Origin: Drosophila miranda
Lineage: Eukaryota > Arthropoda > Insecta > Diptera > Drosophilidae
NCBI RefSeq assembly: GCF_003369915.1
Contig: NC_046677.1
Location: forward strand, 4,650,001-4,714,000
Direction of reading: 5' to 3'
Length of the DNA stretch: 64,000 nt
Made by a program: the position numbers and the translations under genes. The notes under the pieces were generated by a model. That model was given only the letters and a program-made list of their open reading frames with translations. It searched no databases and was not told the DNA's origin. Position 1 is the first letter of the stretch. Every line of letters starts with the position of its first letter. Below are positions 1 through 12,454 of the stretch, piece after piece.

Positions 1-986
1 CAAGAGAAGCAACAAGAGGACCAGGATCTAACCGTCACGTTGCAGGTAGCAGAAGAAGGTAAGCAACATGAGGTGAAACACCAGCAGTTTGATGAGCCAT
101 ACCATCTTCTCCTTCCAATACAGCAGAAGAGCTTGCACTCGCGTCGGAGACCGCGGAAGCCAACCAGGAACCTCTGGCGGAGGAGGGGCAGTCTGCTCTG
201 CCTCCTACAAATGTTCTTTCTACAGCAGAAGAGGAGATGCATGAAGCGCCACTTGAGGATTCACAGGCGACGTTGGTGGAAGATACCAAAGAGCTGGAAC
301 AGAATCAGCCCAACCACGCCCAACTGCAGTTCAATGCGAATGCAGTGGAAGGATCTCCTCGGGCAGAACTAGAACAGGAGAAAATTGAAGTTCTACCAAG
401 TACTTCCACGTCTAGATCAGGGCTGCTTGAAGATTTCATGCAGACGCTGGATGATGAGAAAAATGGCGAGCAAATCAAGAAGCTAGTAGAAGAGATCATG
501 AAGCTGCAAAACGAGCAACCCGACGAGACACTACCCAACACGATCCACCAAGAAAAAGAGATCCCAGACAACCAGGAAGAACAGCAAGACAAGGATGAGG
601 ATCTACTATCTACTACGTTCCATGAGATGGAAACTGGGAGTCGTAGCCACAGCCCCTTGTTGGGGATGGCTGGGCTTAGAGCTTTGGAAGGATATATGGA
701 GCACGGTATACTGCGCCATCTGATGCCCAGAGATGTAAGCCCAGACGAAGTAGTTCCGGTTGAGCAGGAGGATGATACCCACCGCAGCGCCTTGGAGATG
801 GAGGAAGCACCGGCTGAACAGGTGGAAAATGTCGTGGATGAGGAGACGAACCAGCCATTCAGCAAGACGTTGAATCGCTTTCGCCAGCTCCTGATTCAGC
901 TGCGGGCTTACACGAATCCGATGGACTGTATACCACTTGCGCTGGTCGGCACGGCATTTTTGTTGATCTATTTCCGCAAGTTTTAG
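1..986 (+). CDS. 3' end of an unidentified acidic protein with a C-terminal membrane anchor (5' end outside window)
   Basis: Two exons are visible: 1-58 and 124-986, stop TAG at 984-986. The 65-bp intron 59-123 starts GTAAGC and ends in a pyrimidine-rich tract plus CAG. Without splicing, the acidic frame at 1-58 and the acidic frame after 124 are out of register; splicing joins them in frame, so I prefer this over reading the gene from the internal ATG at 237. The protein is rich in Glu, Gln, Asp, Ser and Thr, looks mostly disordered, and has a coiled-coil-like stretch near 470-530. The last 20 or so residues form a hydrophobic segment followed by a basic tail (ending FRKF), as in tail-anchored proteins of mitochondrial or ER membranes; that localisation is inference. 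It converges on uif. I do not recognise the gene. Confidence 0.75.
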
Positions 987-1250
987 GCGCACAATAATTG
1001 AAAATGAAAAAAGACAATAATCCAAAAAGTGCAAATACAATATTCCCAGATCGAGCGTTACAAAATCGCACAACGCATTGTTGTTGAGTTGCTAAATTAA
1101 ATTACATTTCAAAATAAATATTCATTCAAATACAACCCATTGCAAGTATCAATTTTTAATTTGAAATGATCGCGCCAAACTATAGCAGTGTTGCATTGAG
1201 ACCTTGTATTACGCTAGAAGGCGCCAAAATGAATCTAAAACGAGGGGGAA
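987..1250 (+). other. 3' UTR and polyadenylation region of the tail-anchored gene
   Basis: AT-rich sequence directly after the TAG stop, with an AATAAA hexamer at 1113-1118, about 130 bases past the stop. This is the likely poly(A) signal of the plus-strand gene. No other coding potential is seen before the Helitron-like element. Confidence 0.5.
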
Positions 1251-2366
1251 CGTTGTGAGTTGCTGCGGACACCGCAACTCTACGGTTATACCCGATACTA
1301 AGTCAGTATAACTCTCCTCCGGCAGACGCCGCTAATATTAAACGACACGACAAAGAGTGCGTGCGAGAGAGACAGAAAATCAGTATGAGCGTGACGGCGG
1401 GCGCTGCGTAGCCACTGAAAATTGATTTCTTGCTTTTGGCTACAAAAATAATCCGATCTGATCCAGATTCAGCAATCTGATAGATATGGTCATTATCTAT
1501 GATTCTGCGTTTTTAGTTTTCTCGAATGTGCAATATTGTGGATGCAACAGATTTTCGTTTTTTGTGGGGGCGGAAGGGGGTGGGGCGAAATTCTGAGATA
1601 TACGTTTTATAGTGAGATCTAACAGAAGTGCGGATACCAAATTTGGTTACTCTAGCCTTAATAGTCTCTGAGATTTGTGGATGCCCCAGATTTTCGTCCT
1701 TTGCGGGTGCGGAAGGGGGTGTGGCGAAATTTGGGCACGAAACGGTCAAGGTCCGATATCACAGGAGTGTGGATACCAAATTTGGTTGCTCTGGCTCTTA
1801 TAGGTTCTGAGATCCTTGAACTCATATTTTGCAATTGACAAAACCGACCATGAAACCTGTGTGTTAGAGAGAGACAGAGCGAGAAAGAATGAAATTGTTT
1901 TCTTGATTCTGGCTATAATCATTATTCGATCTGGTTCAGATTTTGCACTGTAGAAGATATGGTCATTCTGACCGATTCTGCGTTTTTGAATTTATCGTAT
2001 CTTTAAAAATGTGGATGCCACAGATTTTCGTCTTTTGTGGGGGCGGAAGTGGGCGGGGCGAAGTTTTGAAATATTTTTGTAGCAGTGACATATCACAGAA
2101 GTCTGGATCCAAAACATCGTTGCTCTAGCTCTTATAGTCTTTGAGCACTAGGCGCTGAAGGGGACGGACGGACGGACGGACGGACGGACGGACGGACGGA
2201 CGGACAGACGGACAGACAGACAGGGCTAAATCGACTCGGCTATTGATGCTGATCAAGAATATATATACTTTATGGGGTCGGAAACGATTCCTTCTGGACG
2301 TTACACACATCCACTTTTACCACAAATCTAATATACCCCAATACTCATTTTGAGTATCGGCTATAA
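1250..2366. mobile_element. DINE-1/INE-1-type non-autonomous Helitron relic
   Basis: The right end (about 2213-2366) matches what I know of Drosophila INE-1/DINE-1 elements: a GACGGACAGAC-type tract, the 'cgactcggctattgatgctg' block, the 'aagaatatatatactttat' block, and a terminal 7-bp hairpin ATACTCA/TGAGTAT before the end. The left end (about 1253-1345) has the 'gagttgctgcggacaccgc' head seen in the same family. The middle holds three degenerate repeats of about 150 bp (about 1530-1670, 1673-1815, 2008-2155), each with a 'cagattttcgt...tgtgggggcggaag' core. No transposase is present. Exact ends are uncertain. Confidence 0.75.
2161..2222. repeat. (GGAC)n tetranucleotide microsatellite inside the DINE-1-like element
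   Basis: About a dozen tandem GGAC units decaying into GACA units at the right side. Tetramer tracts in this position are a known internal feature of DINE-1 family elements. Confidence 0.9.
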
Positions 2367-2879
2367 AAAGGACGAAAAATCAGAAACTGCTGATAAATAA
2401 AAACACCACAAATTAACCCGCCTTAAAACCGCTCAAGAAGCGATAAAACAAAAAATAAAATAAAAAAAACAGAAGCCTATTTATATTTACAATCAATGCC
2501 GGCATTTTCATGTTGCATCCCGTCATCAAAATGTTATTTACAATATTGGTATAGGCTCGAGGACTTGTTGAAATTATTCCTGGAGCTAGTGTAATGTGGA
2601 ATTTTCACAATTTTACGCTTACTTTTATAGCAGATGCGGTGCGGGTCCATCGATTTTGGCTGCTCAATAAACTTAAATCAAATTAAGGGGGGAGAGAGCA
2701 CATATTTGGAGTGTATTAATAATAGGCGGGGCGTTAGAGGATAAACTCCCACAATACTCGCATAATTTGCTCACGTGATTGGCACATACTTAACGAGAGA
2801 GAATCACACACCTTCACAAACATTTGGAATGCCCCACCCCACTTGAAACTTGGTACAAGAGCGAATGCGCGGGAAGCTT
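2367..2879. other. Single-copy intergenic spacer, original downstream flank of the uif array
   Basis: AT-rich sequence with no convincing reading frame. An AATAAA sits near 2667 without an obvious gene. This is the only flank of the array that is not duplicated, so it marks the distal edge of the amplification. Confidence 0.6.
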
Positions 2880-5800
2880 AGAACCCGCTCTTTCCTCTTC
2901 GCTCTCTCCTTTAGGGACAGCGACTTTGCGCCATTTACGCTTTTTTCGCACACACACATACATACATACATATACAAACAAAAAGACCGCGGGGCCGAAA
3001 GAAAACAAAATGCAAGACACCTGTGACACGCATGCGACCCAGGGCTTATTTATGTACATACGAAAAATTAATAAATTAATCAAATAAAAATGCTTACACA
3101 TAGTAATTAGCTACGCTACATATATCGCGATATGCAATTTTTCTGCCATTCCATTGTTTACATTCTCACGCTCTCAATAGACGCACGCTTATTTTCATAA
3201 ATTTAACACTTTAAAGCCAGGATTTTTTATATTTTTCAGCGCCCTACACTAAAACTTATTACACAATTTTTCCGCTTTTCGCGACACGAAACCGGGTAAA
3301 AGAACGCGGAGCTGATTGTGAACGCGTGCAAATGGAAGCTAGAACTGGGAGAGAGGAGAATGGGAAATTGTATTCTTTTCTGCTCCTCTTCCACGCTCTC
3401 TCCTAATGCATAAGACATTGGATTGGCAATTCTTATTCCAAATGAAATTCCAATGTAATTCTCACGTTCCCGAGTCTTCGTCCGTCGTAATCTTTCAATA
3501 TTGTCGGAATTGTGTTTAGTAAACACTCTGTACATATGTAGATATGCATGTACATACATATGTATGTATATGTAGTATGTATACATATATGCAAATCAGC
3601 TTTACAAGTGAAACCGTTGGTTTAGTTTTTGAGGCAGGAGCACCGATTTTCGATTTGGACACTGGGCACTGGATTTTCCGTCAGAATCAATCAAACAAAT
3701 AGTGAATTATCATAGCTCTTCAGGCATATAAATTGTAAGTCTATAATCCCCCCCAATTCTCTATGAAATAAGTTGACAATCAACTTGTTTTTGGTATAAA
3801 AATATATAATTATTAGTATCAAAATATAGTATAGTACAGTTTTTCACTCGTGCTCGTGCTTGATCGCGTATATGTATATCCGTTGGACTCCGAGGACGAC
3901 CTCCTGCCAGCTGATGGGCGCAACCCTATAGAGTCTGTTGGATCGGTAGATATTGTTAACTGGACTAATAAATAGTTTCGTACCAAACAAACCTTTTTCG
4001 CAGTTTTTTCTTTGATTGTTGTTTAATGCTGTAAGAGCGTAGGTGTTGATTGGTTGTTGTATTATTCGTCTATGATACAGCATCCGTAGGACCCCGAGGA
4101 AGAGCGCCTGCCAGCTAAAGTGAGACCCCAATAGCGTCTGTTGGATCGGTAGATATTGTTAACTGGACCAATAAATAGTTTCGTACCAAACAAACCTTTT
4201 TCGCAGTTTTTTCTTTGGTTGTTGTTTAATGCTGTAAGAGCGTAGGTGTTGATTGGTTGTTGTATTATTCGTCTATGATACAGCATCCGTAGGACCCCGA
4301 GGAAGAGCGCCTGCCAGCTAAAGTGAGACCCCAATAGTGTCTGTTGGATCGGTAGATATTGTTAACTGGACCAATAAATAGTTTCGTACCAAACAAACCT
4401 TTTTCGCAGTTTTTTCTTTGATTGTTGTTTAATGCTGTAAGAGCGTAGGTGTTGATTGGTTGTTGTATTATTCGTCTATGATACAGCATCCGTAGGACCC
4501 CGAGGAAGAGCGCCTGCCAGCTAAAGTGAGACCCTAATAGCGTCTGTTGGATCGGTAGATATTGTTAACTGGACCAATAAATAGTTTCGTACCAAACAAA
4601 CCTTTTTCGCAGTTTTTTTTTGTTGATTATTGTTTAAAGTAGTAATGGAGTAGAAGGTGTTGATTGGCTGTTGTATTATTCTTCTAAGGAAGATAGGTAG
4701 ATAGAGTGAACTTATTACTCGAACCGGAACTAAATACTTTCTTACGAAACGAACATTTTTGTTTTGTTTGTTTTGTTTTACTGTCTTTTGTTTGTTGGTT
4801 GTGTTTTTCACTTTTTGCTTAAATTAGTTTAAAAAAAATATCACTTTATTCTTAATATCTAGTCAAAAAATATTGCCGAAAAAAAAAACTACAAAATTTA
4901 GAATTTATTTTGCTCCCGAGCTGTGAACTCTCTGCCACTCCGAATAACACTGATACTTTTTCAGTATTCTCACACGTTCACGAATTTGACAACTGGGGTT
5001 TCGATGGGCTTGGATTGCTTGTTTCTGTTTTTTTGGGGATACATATATTTAAAAAATAAAAAACAAAGTATTCGGGTAGAAAGTTGTGTGTTACTAATCG
5101 ATTTATATCATATAATTACGGCGATATAGCATCCATAGGGCTTATACTCCCGAAATTTGGTGCGAAATAAAAGCACTGACTTCAAATAGTTTCATTTGTT
5201 TTCATGTTGTTTTTATTTTATACAAGAGAATTTCATAAAATTAATTGTCATACATACATACATAATATTTAAATAGATTTTTGTTTTTATTAAATTACAA
5301 AATAACGACTATATTTGATTTGCTTTTTACAGCACTCGCGGAATTTGTTCAACAAGTTTTGGACACACAATCCTATATTGGTTGGAAAAATCTATATTTA
5401 AATGTATATAGTATAGCATATAAGTATAGTAAGTATGTATTGCAATTTGGTGGCTTGTCTGTCAAGCAAAGATGGTTTTCGATCCGAGTTGTATTTTGTT
5501 GTGTTGTTTTGTGGTATAGGTAAATAATACTTAAGATTAAAACAATATAATTTCTTTATTATATTATGTTAAGTTATGCATATAAGTTCGACTTAATTTA
5601 ATTTAGTTTGCATACCTAAAGAGCACATATTGGAGTTTTACTTATTTAAGATTTCAGATTTCTCTTTGCGTTTCGTTTCGAGCAGCTCTCTCTCTCGCTT
5701 AAAGCCTGGCATTAAGCCTCGTAATTGCTGCTGTAATTGGCTGACATTTGGACTCGGATTCGATAGATGATTTTGTTCACAGCAATTACGTTGATTCAAT

Positions 5801-5962
5801 GCAAGGCTCTCCCTCCAATGAGTATTTTGGGGGGCAGTTTTGGAACATTCCCTTGATCTGTCTGTGTGTGTGTGTGTGTGTGTATTTTTTGTTATATTTT
5901 TTTATGACCACATTTTACATTAAAGCAGCTTTTAATTACATATTCTTCTCGTTGTTTATTGT
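2880..5962. other. Non-coding part of U1 (duplicated uif 3' flank)
   Basis: No coding region is supported. Contents: short CATA/TA-rich tracts near 2950-2975 and 3535-3590, a 203-bp minisatellite (3880-4617), AT-rich sequence, and candidate poly(A) hexamers for the minus strand (TTTATT on the plus strand near 5554 and elsewhere). An inverted pair CATTGGA/TCCAATG flanks 3414-3454. Equivalent regions are 19990-22872, 44950-47141 and 51912-54625. Confidence 0.6.
3880..4617. repeat. 203-bp minisatellite, about four copies (U1)
   Basis: The phrase 'gttggatcggtagatattg' recurs at about 3939, 4139, 4343 and 4546, with conserved flanking sequence between ('gtttcgtaccaaacaaacc', 'cgtaggaccccgaggaag'). 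The first copy is more diverged than the rest. Apparent minus-strand frames of 74-96 residues across the repeat are repeat artefacts. Confidence 0.9.
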
Positions 5963-8900
5963 TTACTGCACTTCGCTATCACTATCACTCTTTTCTGGAA
6001 AAAAAAACAAAACAAAATAAATATTTAAAGATAATAAATAAGGAAATAAGTACATACCCTTCTTGCCCGTGTAGGCATGACGTTTCAGTCGATCGTATAA
6101 GTCTTCTTTAGTTCTATAAAGCGAGGCATTCGACCTGGCCAATGTGCTCATCTTGCCCCCATGCAAAGCTGCACAAAATCAATTTTATTTTAAGGAAAAA
6201 TGTGATGAAAAACAATTCTATCGCATACCATCCTTCATATACGTTTCGTTGTAGAAATTGGGCATCTCCCAGCCATCCTCCTCGTCGTCGTAGTAGTGCG
6301 CATAGGTGCTGTGGTGCGAGGGCGCTATGGACTCCGCGTAGGGTGTGTGGGCGCCATAGTAGAAGTTCACCTGCGAGCCCGTTTGATCGATGGCAGGAGT
6401 TAGCATCTTCTTGGGATCGCGGCGCTTCGTCGAGCGCACGCATATCATCCAAATGAGCAGTACAATGATGATAATGAAGATCACTGCACCGGCAATGCCG
6501 CCCGCGATGTACGCAAACTCCGAACGCTCGGCGCAATGGGGTCCGGTGAAGGAGCCGACGCAACGGCAAGAGGGTGTACCCTTCAGATCCTTGACACAGG
6601 CGCCCGAGTTCTCGCAGAAGCCGTCGCACACATCCGTGCAGGCCATGTGGGGTTTGCCCTCGGCTATGTGCTCGCAGGGATTGGTGCATTCGCTCTTGGA
6701 GGTGCTGCCGGTGATCTTGGTGCTGTGATTGTGCGGGCACTGGATGCAGGCGGTCTGCTGCGACTCGAACTGATAGAAGCCCTTTCTGCACTCAATGCAC
6801 ATATTGAGGGTGGCATTCAGATAGGTTCCGGGCGAGCAAACAGGCAGGGTGCACGCCTCCACGGAACTGGCACCCACCTTGGGTGTGGTGCGTCCCAGGG
6901 GACAGGCGGCGCACGAGGGCTGTACGCCCTGCAGGCGGTAGGTTCCACGCGGGCAGGGCTCGCAGCGACCATCGGCGCCGAGCTGCTGGCCAGAGCTGCA
7001 CTCGTCGCGGCACTCCTTGCGCGAGTTCGCCTCCGTGGAGCGGGTGGTCTGACCGAGGCCGCACAGATCGCAGCCAAAGGCTCCCTCGTTCGACTGATAG
7101 AATCCATGGCCACAGGAGCGGCACAGACCCGTCTCCGCATCGAAATACTTGCCAGCCGGACAGCGTTCCTTGCAGTCGGCCGCCGACCGGGCTCCAGGTC
7201 CAGCCGTGACTCCAGGACGTCCTGCAATCACCGGACACTTGCTGCACTGCTGCTGGCCCGCCTCCGACTGATAGGTGCCGCGCGCACAGGCAATACACGT
7301 CTTGTTGGCACTGTCGTAGTAGGTGCCAATGGCACAGGGCACACAGTCGGGTATCATCACCACCTGACCCACGGGACAGGCGTACTCCGAGCCGAGCTCC
7401 AGGGAGGCCGGATCGGGCACTGTGTTGGGCAGGATCTCCTGCACGGCAAACTGATCGTCCTCGAGGATGAGTTTCTCCAACAGCTGCTTGACACTCGAGC
7501 GTTCGCCCGTCGATGTATGGACCACAGGATCGCTAAAGAGGCAGCAGGAAAATTACAAGTTACTACGTGGGTTTTTAATGGATTTTCATTTGTATATTAA
7601 TACAATTAATCTTAATGGTGGATTTCTCGGACTCTAGTTAAAGTTCATGAGATAAATATTACTTGATTTGAGCAACAGATAGATAAACCTTCAGATATCC
7701 ATGGTATTCTATTGAAATATCTTTGTGCAAGTAATATTTTTCGTCTATTCTTTAAATAAACCAAGAGAAACCCACATCGAGTGGTGTTAGCACGCATAGA
7801 CATGTAGTATGGTATTAGAAAAAGCATTAGAAAGTGTTTTTGCATGGCGATTGGTTTGGTTTCTTTGGTGGATTGGTGCTGGGCAGATATATCGGGGTGC
7901 ATGAACCGCAAAACGAATGGAATGCTAAGGACATGGACATACTTTACAGCCGGGAAGGCTATCTCCAGGGTGTATGTATCACCGCCAGTTTGTTGGCGTC
8001 CCTGGCGACCCGTCAATGCCAGATCGTCATCCTCATCGCTGTAAGTTTTTGTGGGTTAACGAACAAATACAATACATAAAACATATAACATATACACAGG
8101 AAGTACACACAAAATATATATATAATACACGACATGCTGGACCACTGAGGGTCCAGACATCGGTCTGAATGTCCTTGCACTCTCTATCCGAAAACAAAGA
8201 TTAATTGGATATCAAAGCTTTCTTTCATGCAAAAACAAACCTCGTTCCCTCGATGGCATACGAGCAGAAGTTCCAGTCCCTGTTCAATCCATTCACAGAG
8301 TTCGTCACCTTCTGCCGCAGCACTGCCTGTCCCGCCTTGTTGCACAGCACATCCGAGGGGAAGAGCATCTTGATGCGGAACACACGCTGCGCGGGCTTCG
8401 AGGGCGAGCAGGATGGATAGACCAGAGGCATCGAGGGTTCGCGCGTGGGACGCCAGAAGCCCTCGGCTCCGCAGGTGTAGAATTCGGGCACTTTTTCGGA
8501 GAAGCGTAGACCAGCATTGCAGGCAATCTCACACACCTTGAACTGTCCGCCTGCGCCCCAGTCCTTGCAGACCTGCGAGCCACCCACGGGATCAGCCAAG
8601 GCAGGGCAGAAGTCAGCTAAAGAAATACATTTCAGATGTAAATAAATGATATTCAATAGCAGGATATTTTGTGGTGGATACTTACTCAACAGCGAAACCT
8701 TAAAGCTGCAGGAAGCCGTATTGCCAGCCGCATCGGAGGCAATGTAGGTGATATCGTAGGTGCCCCAGAGGAGGGTCGTGCCCGAGCGATGTCCATTGCG
8801 TTCGTAGATCTTCGTGACGCCAATATTGTCGCTGAAGTGTGGCTCATCCCAGGTGACGACGGCCGAACCGTTCTTGGCTATGACCCAAAGATCGCCAGGG

Positions 8901-10601
8901 CAGTGCTCGACGACTGGTGGCTCCTTGTCCACAACCAGCTGCTGGCAATTGCCGCCGGTATAGCCCACAGGACACTTGCGTTGTCCGCACAGCGAGGGTA
9001 CATTCCGCTCCACGCCCCCGGAGGTGACCTCATAGCCGGCCCAGTTGAGAATAAGACCGGGATAGAGTACTGGTTCCGAGCGACAGTCGCGCACTTGCTT
9101 CTGGATCTCGGAGGTGATGTCGAGGGCGCGGGCCCACACCTGGGTCTTGGTCACGGTGCCCTGGAAGCCGGCATCTGAGTAGGCCAACTCATGGCTGACG
9201 CCGCCATAGGGCTGTGGACGACACAGCACCGACCAGAGATACCCAGGGAGGGCTCCTCCAGCGCCGTACTCCATTTTGCTGGCAATCAATCCTTCGGTGA
9301 TGAGCTGCAGCTGTCCGCTGACGCCGTCCCAGACGACAGCCACATGATGCCACTGTCCATCGTTGACGGAGGTGTACTCGCCGAAGCTCAGGAAGGCATC
9401 GGATTGGTCCTCAAACAGCGAGACCTGCACGCCACTGGAGTGGGCCTGCAGCAGGAGGCGACGGTGTTGCGTCATGCGTGCGGATTCCACTCCGTACAGC
9501 GAAAAGAAGATGCCGGGATCGTCCTTCTGGGCGAATTGCACCCACATGGCCACCGTCAAGCTGTTGGCTCCGCCCGTGGCGAAGGGCACCACTTGGGCGG
9601 CCGTAGACCTCGAGGGATCGCTGAAGTACAGATCGTAGTCCACTTGGATGGCCTTGCGGCAATCATCGCCGGTCATGTTGAAGGGGCACTGGCAGTAGAA
9701 GCCGTTGGTGAGGTCCACACAGCTAGCCCCAGGCGGACACGAGTTGTCCTTGCAGTCGGCAATGTCCTGTTCGCAATCGCGGCCCGTAGCCCGCGGGACA
9801 CTAGCAGCTGTAGCCAGCGCCATTGTCCACACATTGTCGTACTCGTACTGGCAGCCAATGCCGGAGTAATCCGCCGGACAGCTGCAGTTCAGGCCGGAGC
9901 CAAAGTCCTGGCACTTGCCGCCGTGCATGCACGGATCGCCGATGCAGCGTTCGGGTGCGGTCTCGCAGTTCTTGCCATCGGTGCCGCTGGGGCACACACA
10001 GAAGTAGTCCTGGAACAGGTCAATGCAGCTGGCATCGTTCTGGCATGGCGCCTGGAGGCTGCAGGTCGTAACCTGCTGCTCGCAGCGCATGCCGCTCCAT
10101 CCGGGCTCACAGCCGCACTCGAAGCCACCGACACGATCGCGACAGATGCCGTTGTTAAGGCAGGGCTGCGCCTCGCAGTCATCGATATCCGTCTCGCAGA
10201 GGATGCCCTTGAAGCCATCGCGGCAGACGCACTCGTACTTGTTGTCCAGATCCAGGCAGCGTTCGGTGCCCACGGGATTGCACGGATCGCTGAGGCACTC
10301 ATCGATCTCCGCCTCGCAGCTGAGGCCCGGGACGGCACTTGCACGTAAAGCCATCGATCTGATCCACACAGGTGGCGCAGGGTCGGTTCTCGCAGTCGTC
10401 GATATTCACCTCGCAGGCGGCACCCGTCCAGCCGGGATGGCAGACGCACTCGTGATCGAACAGTCGGTCCACGCAGGTGCCATGTTTGCAGGGTTCCGAC
10501 AGGCACAGGTCGATCTTCTGCTCGCAGCGTTTGCCCGTAAAGCCGGGCGGACAGGCGCACTGGAAGTCATCGACCAGGTCCGTGCAGTTGGCGCCCAGCA
10601 G
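5963..10601 (-). pseudogene. uif: Truncated uif copy 1 (C1)
   Basis: Exons by homology to the parent: 8686-10601 (5'-truncated EGF/LamG/HYR exon), 8241-8616, 7943-8038, 6229-7532 (GCC2/GCC3, EGF, membrane helix), 6058-6168, 5963-5994. Lesions: EGF-module fusion (123-bp loss shared by all copies); a net 8-nt deletion near 10323 that shifts the frame; a 2-nt loss near 9790 compensated by a 37-nt net loss near 9832, removing 13 codons; loss of all but 28 bp (8156-8183) of the 126-bp exon, including its splice donor; and an in-frame 84-bp deletion in the last large exon (435 instead of 463 codons) that removes four cysteines of one EGF. There is no promoter, signal peptide or start codon. It is probably a dead copy, although 6229-7532 is still open. 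Confidence 0.9.
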
Positions 10602-10700
10602 GCAGAACTCGCTCTTTCCTCTTCGCTCTCTCCTTTAGGGACAGCGACTTTGCGCCATTTACGCTTTTTTCGCACACACACATACATACATACATATGTA

Positions 10701-11137
10701 ACCTTTGGAGGTTCGGCCACGAGAACTCGCCGAACTGCTCGTGGTGCGGCGACGCCACTGAAGACGCTGAGCACATCATTTTTCAATGCGGGCGCTTCTC
10801 ACTTATTAGGGAGGAGTTGTGGCGAGCCGCCGGCGGGCAGCTCACGCCGAACAACCTGATCGAGAAGATTGTGGAAGACCCCATGGTATGGTCGGCCTGG
10901 AGCAACTTTGCAGCCGGCGCCATGAAGGAGCTGCGTAGGTGCGAGCGCCGTAGGAACGAGAGTGGCTAGGAGGAACCATGGTCCCTGCGAAGCAATGCTT
11001 TGCGGCCGTCCCGCAGAGACCCGGAACTTCCTGCCGGTCTCTCCAACTCAATACAGCTCCCTGTCTAGCTTTAGTTAAGTCCCAGGCTTATAAAATTTAA
11101 TAAAATTAAGAGTTATAGCATCAAAAAAAAAAAAAAA
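10701..11137 (+). mobile_element. 5'-truncated non-LTR retrotransposon (LINE) fragment in U2
   Basis: 437 bp absent from the other four units. It ends in a 15-A tail and is flanked by TATGTA (10695-10700 and 11138-11143), the expected target-site duplication. The target was the CATACATA microsatellite. It contains the end of an ORF2-like protein, then a short 3' UTR. The clade (R1- or I-like) is a tentative reading of the zinc-finger motif. Confidence 0.85.
10703..10969 (+). pseudogene. C-terminal remnant of a LINE ORF2 protein
   Basis: An 88-codon open stretch, stop TAG at 10967-10969. It has the C-x2-C-x8-H-x4-C finger typical of the C-terminus of R1/I-clade ORF2 proteins (cysteines in 'CSWCGDATEDAEHIIFQC'), then a helix-rich tail with paired tryptophans (MVWSAWSNF) and a basic end. 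The endonuclease and reverse transcriptase domains are missing, so it is a dead-on-arrival fragment. Confidence 0.8.
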
Positions 11138-12135
11138 TATGTACATATACAAACAAAAAGACCGCGTGGCCGAAAGAAAAAAAAATGCAAGACACCTGTG
11201 ACACACATGCGACCCAGGGCTTATTTATGTACATACGAAAAATTAATAAATTAATCTAATAAAAATGCTTACACATAGTAATTAGCTACGCTATATCGCG
11301 ATATGCAATTTTTCTGCCATTCCATTGTTTACATTCTCACGCTCTCAATAGACGCACGCTTATTTTCATAAATTTAACACTTTAAAGCCAGGATTTTTTA
11401 TATTTTTCAGCGCCCTACACTAAAACTTATTACGTGACAATATATTCTGAATTATTTACACAATTTTTCCGCTTTTCGCGACCCGAAACCGGGTAAAAGA
11501 ACGCGGAGCTGATTGTGAACGCGTGCAAATGGAAGCTGGAACTGGGAGAGAGGAGAGTGGGAAATTGTATTCTTTTCTGCTCCTCTTCCACGCTCTCTCC
11601 TAATGCATAAGACATTGGATTGGCAATTCTTATTCCAAATGAAATTCCAATGTAATTCTCACGTTCCCGAGTCTTCGTCCGTCGTAATCTTTCAATATTG
11701 TCGGAATTGTGTTTAGTAAACACTCTGTACATACCCTCTAGTACCAGGCAACTAGTTCCGCACTGGTGCCGCACTAGCTACCATTCTCACCTCCCTGGTT
11801 CCAGATCGATTACCCGCAATGTATTTCAGCGGAGAATTTAACACATGCATGTCCTAGGGCGGAACCACCCCTGGTTCCCGCTCGATTACCCTTCGATTAC
11901 CCGTAGCTAGTTGCTCAGGAGGTAGTTCCGAACCAGTTCTACCAGTAGAAAGCCAGCAACTAGTTCTCCACTCGACTACCCTTCGATTACCTGTAGCTAG
12001 CTCTGACCTAGTTACCAGTAACTAGTTCCGAACTGACTATTGGTAGTAGTCAATCTGGCAGTCTGGAATAATACAAAAATAAAAACACAATGTCTTTCAT
12101 TATAACGAATAATTTTTAATTATATGATGCTTAGC

Positions 12136-12364
12136 CTACTCCTGGTTTTTGGCGAGACACTTCTTCTTTAACACCCTTTTCTTCATCCTTTGCATTGCCT
12201 TCCGCACAGTGTTTTCGGGGGGCTCATCGCCAGGCGGAATACATTCTGTAATTAATATTTGTTTTAATTTATATGAAAAATTTTTAAATCTCTAGAAGTG
12301 TAAATGGTATTTTACCTAGCAAAGCTGCAAAAAATTCTTTGTGGGTCCTAAGGGCCTTCTTCCC
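12136..12364 (-). pseudogene. Spliced C-terminal coding remnant of the TA-target transposon
   Basis: Two exons fit: 12316-12364 (open back to a TAA at 12365-12367) ending CTAG|GTAAAA, a 70-bp intron 12246-12315 ending TTAATTACAG, and 12136-12245 ending in TAG at 12136-12138. Splicing gives a continuous frame with an aromatic/acidic segment (THKEFFAALLE) and a Lys-rich tail ending KNQE. The splice signals and the frame continuity across them support a real gene remnant. The function is unknown; a transposase C-terminus is the simplest guess. Confidence 0.5.
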
Positions 12365-12454
12365 TTACGTTATAGGGTAGAACAATTTCCTCACTCAAAA
12401 TAAAGTTTAAGCCGCTCAAAACGCCAGCTGGCTGGAGAATCGATTTCATTGCTG

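Larger units (their letters stand above)
2880..10601 (-). repeat. Tandem unit U1 (7,722 bp) of the uif 3'-end array
   Basis: Homologous along its length to 51912-59634, the parental segment. Left part (2880-5962): former 3' flank; right part (5963-10601): truncated uif exons. U1 abuts unique flank on the left. On the right, uif sequence ends at the bases 'cgcccagcag' (10601), followed by GC and then flank sequence equivalent to 2880 onward. It carries four copies of the 203-bp minisatellite and the 'atcccccccc' allele where U2, U4 and the parent have (AATC)n. Confidence 0.93.

Noticed and set aside
3414-3454. CATTGGA...TCCAATG hairpin as a microRNA gene
   Set aside because: The stem is only about 7 bp at its base and the arm pairing is poor; too short for a pre-miRNA.
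4062-4489. Repeated small minus-strand proteins (74-96 residues) in the unit spacers
   Set aside because: They are translations of the 203-bp minisatellite; frames change between repeats and units.
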